Assembly: GCA_903908555.1 (NCBI GenBank)
Contig: CAIVSG010000231.1
Span: 1-38,654, forward strand
Length of the DNA stretch: 38,654 nucleotides
DNA from: an uncultured Chlorobiaceae bacterium
GTDB taxonomy: Bacteria > Bacteroidota > Chlorobiia > Chlorobiales > Chlorobiaceae
Direction: 5' to 3'
Below are positions 33,513 to 38,654 of this stretch, piece by piece. The notes under the pieces were generated by a model, which did not search any database, was not told where the DNA came from, and worked only from the letters and a program-made list of their open reading frames with translations. The translations under genes and the position numbers were made by a program. The first letter of the stretch is position 1. Each line of letters begins with the position of its first letter.

Positions 33513-33714
33513 AAGCCTGGCGGTCTCCGTTTAACAAATTTCTTTCTAACGCTGCAGCTCAATAAGGATGAGCTTTCAAGGGGGTTGAGGGGAAGATACG
33601 TCATGCCATCTATAACAGCAAGCCTCTAATATGTCATCTGGTTGTGATTTTATCATATTGTGCGTATATTCGGCACCGGCTGTTTCATCCTGCCCGGGAA
33701 GTTACTAATTGCAA

Positions 33715-33786
33715 TGGGGCGTCGCCAAGTGGTAAGGCATCGGCCTTTGGAGCCGACATCCGCAGGTTCGAATCCTGCCGCCCCAG
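33715..33786 (+). tRNA. tRNA-Gln (anticodon TTG)
   Basis: The full cloverleaf folds. Acceptor TGGGGCG (33715-33721) pairs with CGCCCCA (33779-33785), G is the discriminator, the anticodon arm has loop CTTTGGA giving TTG (33747-33749), and the T arm is around GGTTCGAATCC. No CCA is encoded, so CCA must be added by nucleotidyltransferase. Confidence 0.95.
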
Positions 33787-33799
33787 CAAAAACACAAAC

Positions 33800-33833
33800 A
33801 AAAAAGGCAACCTTTTGAGGGGTTGCCTTTTTT
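33800..33833 (+). terminator. Rho-independent terminator after tRNA-Gln and facing ahcY
   Basis: AAAAAAGGCAACC (33800-33812) pairs perfectly with GGTTGCCTTTTTT (33821-33833) around an 8-nt loop. The T-run on the plus strand ends the tRNA transcript. The symmetric A/T flanks should also terminate the ahcY transcript arriving from the right. Confidence 0.9.
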
Positions 33834-33853
33834 GCGTTCAGTAACCACCGCAA

Positions 33854-35266
33854 TCAATAGCGGTAATGTTCAGGTTTGTATGGTCCATCGAAAGGAATGC
33901 CGATGTATTCCGACTGCTCTTTGGTCAGCCTTGTCAGTTTAACACCGAGCTGCTCAAGGTGAAGTCTTGCAACCTCTTCATCGAGCTCTTTCGGCAGGCG
34001 GTACACACCGATTTCATACTCCTTGGTCCACAGTTCGATCTGAGCAAGCGTCTGATTGGTAAAAGAGTTGCTCATGACAAACGAAGGATGGCCTGTGGCG
34101 CATCCAAGGTTGACAAGGCGTCCCTCTGCCAGAAGATAGATGGAATTACCGGTTTCAAAAGTGTATTTATCCACCTGAGGTTTGATGTTCAGTCGTTTTG
34201 CTCCCGCATAGGCATAAAGCTGCTCAACCTGAATTTCATTGTCAAAGTGACCGATGTTGCACACAATCGCCTCGTCCTTCATCTGCTTCATGTGCTCAAG
34301 GGTAATAACATCTTTGTTGCCCGTTGTAGTAACAAAAATATTTCCTTCCTTGACAGCCTCATCCATGGTAGCGACCTCATAGCCTTCCATGGCAGCCTGC
34401 AAAGCGCAGATTGGATCAATTTCCGTAACAATCACCCTTGCACCGTAAGCGCGCATAGACCTGGCAGAGCCTTTGCCGACATCGCCATAACCAAGCACAA
34501 CAACAACTTTACCGGCAACCATGACGTCAGTTGCCCGCTTGATGCCGTCAGCAAGTGATTCACGGCATCCGTAGAGATTGTCAAACTTTGATTTGGTGAC
34601 AGAGTCATTCACGTTGATAGCAGGGAAAAGAAGTTCACCCTTTTCCAGCATCTGGTAGAGGCGGTGAACACCTGTGGTTGTCTCCTCCGACACACCCTTC
34701 ATTTCCGCAGCAACCTTGTGCCAGCGCTGCTTGTCTTCTTCAAAGACCTCCCTGAGCTGCTGGTAGAGTGCTTTCTCTTCAGCATTGCCTGGAGTTTTTT
34801 CAAGCAGTTCCGGATTATTTTCAATTTTGTAACCCAGTATGATCAGAAGGGTGGCATCTCCACCATCATCGACAATGAGGTTTGGTCCTTTGCCACCTTC
34901 AAATTCAAGGATCTGGCGTGTACACCACCAGTACTCCTCCAGAGTTTCGCCTTTCCACGCAAAAACCGGAACACCGGTTTTTGCGATTGCAGCAGCAGCA
35001 TGGTCCTGTGTGGAAAAAATGTTACAGCTTGCCCAGCGAACCTCAGCACCAAGATCCACCAAGGTCTCAATGAGCACGGCAGTCTGGATTGTCATGTGGA
35101 GTGACCCGGAAATACGGGCTCCCTTCAGAGGGAACTTGCCCGCATATTTCCGTCTCGTAGCCATAAGGCCAGGCATCTCTTTTTCAGCGATCTCAATTTC
35201 CTTGCGTCCAAATTCAGCAAGAGAGATATCCGCTACTTTATAATCAAGCACCTCGGCAACTGTCAT
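33854..35266 (-). CDS. ahcY: Adenosylhomocysteinase
   Basis: This 470-residue S-adenosylhomocysteine hydrolase splits SAH into adenosine and homocysteine and so recycles the product of methylation. The sequence has the family N-terminus ([20 protein letters not shown]), [31 protein letters not shown] and the NAD-binding loop [22 protein letters not shown] and the C-terminal [12 protein letters not shown] are also typical. The long insertion around residues 150-210 ([20 protein letters not shown]) is common in bacterial and plant-type enzymes. It follows metK by 33 bp in the same direction, so the two are an operon behind one structured leader. The gene ends beside the terminator at 33800. Confidence 0.97.
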   Translation of the reverse strand: MTVAEVLDYKVADISLAEFGRKEIEIAEKEMPGLMATRRKYAGKFPLKGARISGSLHMTIQTAVLIETLVDLGAEVRWASCNIFSTQDHAAAAIAKTGVPVFAWKGETLEEYWWCTRQILEFEGGKGPNLIVDDGGDATLLIILGYKIENNPELLEKTPGNAEEKALYQQLREVFEEDKQRWHKVAAEMKGVSEETTTGVHRLYQMLEKGELLFPAINVNDSVTKSKFDNLYGCRESLADGIKRATDVMVAGKVVVVLGYGDVGKGSARSMRAYGARVIVTEIDPICALQAAMEGYEVATMDEAVKEGNIFVTTTGNKDVITLEHMKQMKDEAIVCNIGHFDNEIQVEQLYAYAGAKRLNIKPQVDKYTFETGNSIYLLAEGRLVNLGCATGHPSFVMSNSFTNQTLAQIELWTKEYEIGVYRLPKELDEEVARLHLEQLGVKLTRLTKEQSEYIGIPFDGPYKPEHYRY

Positions 35267-35299
35267 ATCGTTATTTATAATTTAATAGGTTGAGATAGT

Positions 35300-36514
35300 T
35301 CAGGCTAGGTTGAATGCTTTCTTCAGCTCATCGACCTGTTCAGTTTTTTCCCATGGGAAGATATCACGGCCGAAATGACCATAAGCCGCTGTATCCTGAT
35401 ACTTCCAGCCCTGAGGTTTGTCCAGGCTGAACCGCTTTATGATAGCTGCAGGACGGAGATCAAAAATCACTTCCGCTTTTTCCTGGATCTGAGCATCATT
35501 CAATCCATGCTTGGCCGTATCATGAGTATTGATATAAATCGATACCGGGCGGGCAACACCGATAGCGTATGATACCTGAACCGTGCACTTGTCAGCAAGT
35601 CCGGCTGCCACAATGTTTTTCGCAACGTGACGGGCTGCATAAGCCGCACTGCGGTCAACCTTGGAAGGATCTTTACCGCTGAATGCGCCGCCGCCATGAG
35701 GAGCTGCACCACCGTAAGTGTCAACAATGATCTTGCGACCGGTCAGGCCGGTATCGCCATGTGGTCCACCGATAACAAATCGACCGGTAGGATTGATGTG
35801 CAGTTTTGTCTTCTCGTCGATCAGGTTTGCTGGAATAACCGCGTTGATGACATGCTTGATAATATCACCTTTTATGACCTCCTGCCATGCCGCTTCGCTA
35901 ACGCCTTCCGGTTCAGGATCATGCTGCGTCGACACAACAACCGCATCAACACGCTTGACTACATCATTTTCGTACTCAAGAGTCACCTGGCTTTTCGCAT
36001 CAGGACGGAGATAGGTTACTGCTGTTCCGGCTTTGCGCACGTCAGCCAGTTTTTTTACAAGCTGCTGTGCAAGCTGAATAGCGGCTGGCATAAGCTCAGG
36101 AGTCTCAGTGCAGGCATAGCCGAACATCATACCCTGATCGCCGGCGCCAACACGGTCAAACTCGTCAGCAATTTCTTCCTTGCGGTCAACACCACGGTTA
36201 ATATCGGGTGACTGGCTGTGGAGAGCTGAAAGAACGCCGCATGAATTGGCTTCAAACATGTATTCGCCTTTAGTGTAGCCAATTTCAGTGACCACCTTAC
36301 GGGCTATTGTCTGGATATCAGCTACACCTTTAGTTGTAACTTCACCGCCTACTATGACCTGGCCAGTTGTAACAAAAGTTTCACAAGCGACGCGTGAACT
36401 GGGGTCCTGACGAAGCAAATCATCAAGGACTGCATCGGAAATCTGATCGGCAACCTTGTCTGGATGTCCTTCTGATACGGATTCTGAGGTAAAGAAATAC
36501 CTTTTCTGTGACAT
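35300..36514 (-). CDS. metK: S-adenosylmethionine synthetase
   Basis: This 404-residue SAM synthetase makes SAM from methionine and ATP. The sequence has [20 protein letters not shown] at the start, [33 protein letters not shown], and the [20 protein letters not shown] block of the P-loop-like region. It has the normal length. ATG at 36514 begins at the family N-terminus. It is the first gene of a metK-ahcY operon, so synthesis of SAM and removal of its by-product SAH are co-expressed. The leader at 36515-36690 is the expected regulator. Confidence 0.97.
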   Translation of the reverse strand: MSQKRYFFTSESVSEGHPDKVADQISDAVLDDLLRQDPSSRVACETFVTTGQVIVGGEVTTKGVADIQTIARKVVTEIGYTKGEYMFEANSCGVLSALHSQSPDINRGVDRKEEIADEFDRVGAGDQGMMFGYACTETPELMPAAIQLAQQLVKKLADVRKAGTAVTYLRPDAKSQVTLEYENDVVKRVDAVVVSTQHDPEPEGVSEAAWQEVIKGDIIKHVINAVIPANLIDEKTKLHINPTGRFVIGGPHGDTGLTGRKIIVDTYGGAAPHGGGAFSGKDPSKVDRSAAYAARHVAKNIVAAGLADKCTVQVSYAIGVARPVSIYINTHDTAKHGLNDAQIQEKAEVIFDLRPAAIIKRFSLDKPQGWKYQDTAAYGHFGRDIFPWEKTEQVDELKKAFNLA

Positions 36515-36616
36515 ATTTCAATAAGTTTTTGATTTAACGAATACAGTAATTACAGCAGAATAAATCTGTATTGATCTGCAAGCTTTTTCGGTGAGAGGAT
36601 TTCACGGGGAATCTAC

Positions 36617-36685
36617 TGGACACGGAAAAAACTTCCGACAAGCTTCAGGGCGTAACCCTGTTTTCAGCTTGCGGCACCGTGTCCA
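36617..36685 (-). ncRNA. SAM-Chlorobi-like structured leader upstream of metK-ahcY
   Basis: A long stepwise hairpin lies about 100 nt before the metK start. TGGACACGG (36617-36625) pairs with CCGTGTCCA (36677-36685). Inside are a short CCG/CGG step, CAAGCT/AGCTTG, and a terminal CAGGG/CCCTG stem. No T-tract follows, so it is not a terminator of the 36757 gene. The SAM-Chlorobi RNA motif is described from Chlorobi as lying upstream of metK-ahcY operons and is suspected to sense SAM. Location and gene context match, but I have not compared the sequence with the published consensus. Confidence 0.6.
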
Positions 36686-36756
36686 TAGATAATGGGGATG
36701 CCAAAAAAATACCGTTAAAATGTAAGCAATCGTCCTCTTCTATGCAAAAAAATCTC

Positions 36757-37734
36757 TTATCCTAATCGTATTTCCGAGTAATCGCCAATATTTATTTTCC
36801 GGGGAGTACCGGTAATAGAGGCATTATTTCCTACGATAGATTGTTCGAGAATGATAAGCTCAACATGCGAGTCATTGCCGATAATGGAATCCTTTACAAG
36901 AGCATTACTAATCACGGCATGTTCCCCAATCGTCGTATTAGGGCCGATAATTGCGTGCTCAAGAACGGCCGTGGCAGCAATAAAAACAGGATTATTAATA
37001 ATACATCCGGGATATATTTTAGTCGTACTATGCTCTTTAAGAAGAATTTCATTGGTGGAAAGCAGCGTTTCCGGCTTGCCGCAATCGTACCAGCCGTGAA
37101 CAGGAAAAGTGGTAAATGTTTCGCCACCCTCTATCATGAGTTGCAGAGCATCGGTGAGCTGGTATTCACCCTTGGTCTTTATCTCCTTATCAATGAGGTA
37201 ATCAATACTTTTAAAAAGCGATCCGGCCTCTTTTAAAAAGTAAAGACCGACAATGGCAAGCTTGCTTACGGGAGTATCAGGCTTTTCGACCAGTTTAAGA
37301 ATTTTTTCATCACGGGTTACAGCGACGCCGAACCTTCTGGGGTCCTCAACCTCTTTTACTCCAAGGGTAGAAACAGGGCTTTTCAAAACAGCTTCAAGAT
37401 CAACATCAAAAATGGTGTCACCGAGTATAATAAACAAAGGCTCGTCTTCAGTGACGTAAGGCTTGCACATCCAGATGGCATGAGCCAGTCCCAGCAGCTC
37501 TTTCTGAGTGACAAAGGTGAATTTGATTGAGTAGTGCTGCAAAAGCCACTTTTCTATCATGTCCCCCATATAGCCGACGATGACGATCGCTTCATCGATT
37601 CCCGATGCGATCAGCTTGTCCATAATATGGCCGATAATAGGCTTGCCGGCCACGTTAAGCAATACTTTAGGATTCGAAAGAGTGTGCGGGCGCAAACGAC
37701 TGCCCACCCCGGCAACAGGAATGATTGCTTTCAT
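36757..37734 (-). CDS. Sugar nucleotidyltransferase with C-terminal hexapeptide repeats
   Basis: This 325-residue protein has the NTP-transferase start KAIIPVAGVGSRLRPHTLSN (G-x-G-x-R-L-R-P nucleotide-binding loop and PKVLLNVAGKP), LGDTIFDVD as metal/sugar site, and VEKPDTP. After about residue 235 it carries left-handed beta-helix hexapeptide repeats (for example AVLEHAIIGPNTTIGEHAVI). It resembles glucose-1-phosphate thymidylyl/uridylyl transferases and GlmU-like proteins that supply nucleotide sugars for envelope polysaccharides. The exact base and sugar cannot be stated. It has its own promoter region, and its 3' end is 72 bp from the metK leader hairpin. Confidence 0.88.
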   Translation of the reverse strand: MKAIIPVAGVGSRLRPHTLSNPKVLLNVAGKPIIGHIMDKLIASGIDEAIVIVGYMGDMIEKWLLQHYSIKFTFVTQKELLGLAHAIWMCKPYVTEDEPLFIILGDTIFDVDLEAVLKSPVSTLGVKEVEDPRRFGVAVTRDEKILKLVEKPDTPVSKLAIVGLYFLKEAGSLFKSIDYLIDKEIKTKGEYQLTDALQLMIEGGETFTTFPVHGWYDCGKPETLLSTNEILLKEHSTTKIYPGCIINNPVFIAATAVLEHAIIGPNTTIGEHAVISNALVKDSIIGNDSHVELIILEQSIVGNNASITGTPRKINIGDYSEIRLG

Positions 37735-37933
37735 GTTTTTCTGATTTTTTTTGTTCTTTCATTTACACTACTAACCCCTCTTCTCATGTTACAAAAAAGA
37801 GTTATCAAACTAAAAGCACCAATTCCCTCCATTGAGTAATTTAAATACAGAAATCAGTTGTATTTTTCGTCCATGGCATGCATATTCGTCAACTGATACT
37901 AAATAATAAGAGATACAAATAAATTGATCCCTA

Positions 37934-38338
37934 ATGGCAGGACGGTTCAAAGGAGTGTTTAAGCAATCAGGCGTTATTCCTGTTCTTGACAACAGGCTGG
38001 TGCTTATTACCTCCAGAAAGAGCGAACGCTGGATCATTCCCAAGGGATATGTCGAAAAAGGGTTGTCGCCCGCAGAATCAGCCGCAAAAGAAGCTTATGA
38101 AGAAGCTGGTTTAATAGGGGTTGTGCACCATAAAGAAACTGGAAAGTACCGTTACCGCAAATTTGGTAAATCATTTTCGGTTCTCGTCTATCCACTCTTT
38201 ATTGAAACCATGCTTGATGAATGGGATGAAATGCACGATCGCCGCCGAAAGCTTGTCACTCCTGCTGAAGCCATCGAAATGGTCTGTCATGCAGAGCTGA
38301 GGCAGATCATTGGAGACTTTTTTCTGAACCATCGATGA
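37934..38338 (+). CDS. Nudix hydrolase
   Basis: This 134-residue Nudix protein carries the box GYVEKGLSPAESAAKEAYEE with AGL following. It has Lys in place of the usual Arg before the catalytic Glu cluster; the KEAYEEAG arrangement is typical of the diphosphoinositol/ApnA-type branch. N-terminal VIPVLDNRLVLITSRKSERW forms the first strands. It should hydrolyse a nucleoside diphosphate-linked substrate, which is not identified. It is divergent from the sugar nucleotidyltransferase across 199 bp. The ATG at 37934 is the only start in keeping with the family. Confidence 0.88.
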   Translation: MAGRFKGVFKQSGVIPVLDNRLVLITSRKSERWIIPKGYVEKGLSPAESAAKEAYEEAGLIGVVHHKETGKYRYRKFGKSFSVLVYPLFIETMLDEWDEMHDRRRKLVTPAEAIEMVCHAELRQIIGDFFLNHR

Positions 38339-38531
38339 GTCTGTGGTGCAGGTAATCGTTTCAGGGTGAATTTTATACTTCTCTTTGATTTTTCTATGTC
38401 TGCATTATTTCTTCTATCCCTTTTTTATGCAAGCGGTTAAATGCGGATTTCAGAGGTTGTGTTTTTTGAAATTATTTTTTGGTAGTTATTGTTCTTGTGG
38501 TATATTAGGAGCCTTCTACTGTTATGGAAGA

Positions 38532-38604
38532 CGGGGTGTGGCGCAGTTGGTAGCGTGCCTGGTTTGGGACCAGGAGGCCCCGAGTTCGAGTCTCGGCACC
38601 CCGA
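38532..38604 (+). tRNA. tRNA-Pro (anticodon TGG)
   Basis: The cloverleaf folds. Acceptor CGGGGTG (38532-38538) pairs with CACCCCG (38597-38603), A is the discriminator, and the anticodon stem CCTGG/CCAGG has loop TTTGGGA giving TGG. The T arm lies around GAGTTCGAGTCTC. CCA is not encoded. Confidence 0.96.
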
Positions 38605-38638
38605 CAGAAAGTGGAGAAGTTCTGATGATTGATGCTGT

Positions 38639-38654
38639 GCCCGTAGCTCAATGG
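38639..38654 (+). tRNA. 5' end of a further tRNA, probably tRNA-Arg
   Basis: GCCCGTAGCTCAATGG at the window edge is the acceptor and D-arm start of a tRNA, and matches the usual opening of tRNA-Arg. The anticodon lies outside, so the identity is a guess. It follows tRNA-Pro by 34 nt, suggesting a short tRNA cluster. Confidence 0.6.

Noticed and set aside
33114..33629. Plus-strand open frame opposite trpF
   Set aside because: TrpF motifs on the other strand are complete, and this frame has no recognisable content.
33866..34558. Plus-strand open frame of about 230 codons opposite ahcY
   Set aside because: It is a shadow of a highly conserved gene.
35627..36211. Plus-strand open frame opposite metK
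   Set aside because: It is a shadow of metK, with no start context.
36617..36685. Terminator of the sugar nucleotidyltransferase gene
   Set aside because: On the minus strand no T-tract follows the stem, and the multi-step helix is longer and more structured than an intrinsic terminator.

Overview
The window looks like a chromosomal segment of a green sulfur bacterium (phylum Chlorobi, Chlorobium/Pelodictyon group). The main clues are a metK-ahcY operon preceded by a long structured leader like the Chlorobi-specific SAM-Chlorobi RNA, an ArsC-like nitrogenase-associated protein, PEP-CTERM surface proteins, rubrerythrin, many starts with weak or absent Shine-Dalgarno sequences, and intergenic heptamer arrays. 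This assignment is inferred from gene content and was not confirmed by a search.

Layout. 1-1160: the 5' end of a probable B12-binding radical SAM gene (minus strand), then a divergent unit of two paralogous small helix-turn-helix-like proteins and a 53-residue one-helix membrane protein. 1308-5505: a soluble histidine kinase with about seven PAS domains and its OmpR-type response regulator. 5521-9110: a lipoprotein, a PEP-CTERM protein, then a repeat-rich stretch with a possible pseudogene, two small hypothetical genes, a terminator with no intact gene in front of it, and heptamer arrays. 9121-10554: a SAM-I (S-box) riboswitch, its terminator and a cystathionine gamma-synthase-type enzyme. 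10585-18257: a hybrid PAS kinase, a YgjP-type metalloprotease, a DEAD-box helicase, alanine dehydrogenase, a DUF1003 membrane protein and a Sel1-repeat protein.

18337-23645: a minus-strand block in which all seven genes encode proteins with signal peptides. Four or five unrecognised exported proteins form a tight probable operon, and two PEP-CTERM paralogues lie upstream. 24221-29812: an ArsC-like nitrogenase-associated protein and its partner, a SulP transporter with STAS domain, a YecA/UPF0149 protein next to a degenerate class III nucleotidyl cyclase, rubrerythrin, and a small membrane protein. 30024-38654: a KefB-type antiporter, an alpha/beta hydrolase, trpF, tRNA-Gln, ahcY, metK, a sugar nucleotidyltransferase, a Nudix hydrolase, tRNA-Pro and the start of another tRNA.

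The clearest functional theme is sulfur amino acid and SAM metabolism. The methionine-pathway PLP enzyme sits behind an S-box riboswitch, while metK-ahcY sits behind an unrelated structured leader, so two RNA architectures appear to serve one pathway in the same window. The second theme is the cell envelope: three PEP-CTERM proteins and a cluster of uncharacterised exported proteins. The least described parts are the exported-protein operon (18337-21728), the tandem small regulator-like pair with its membrane mini-protein (437-1160), and the repeat region (7316-9060).
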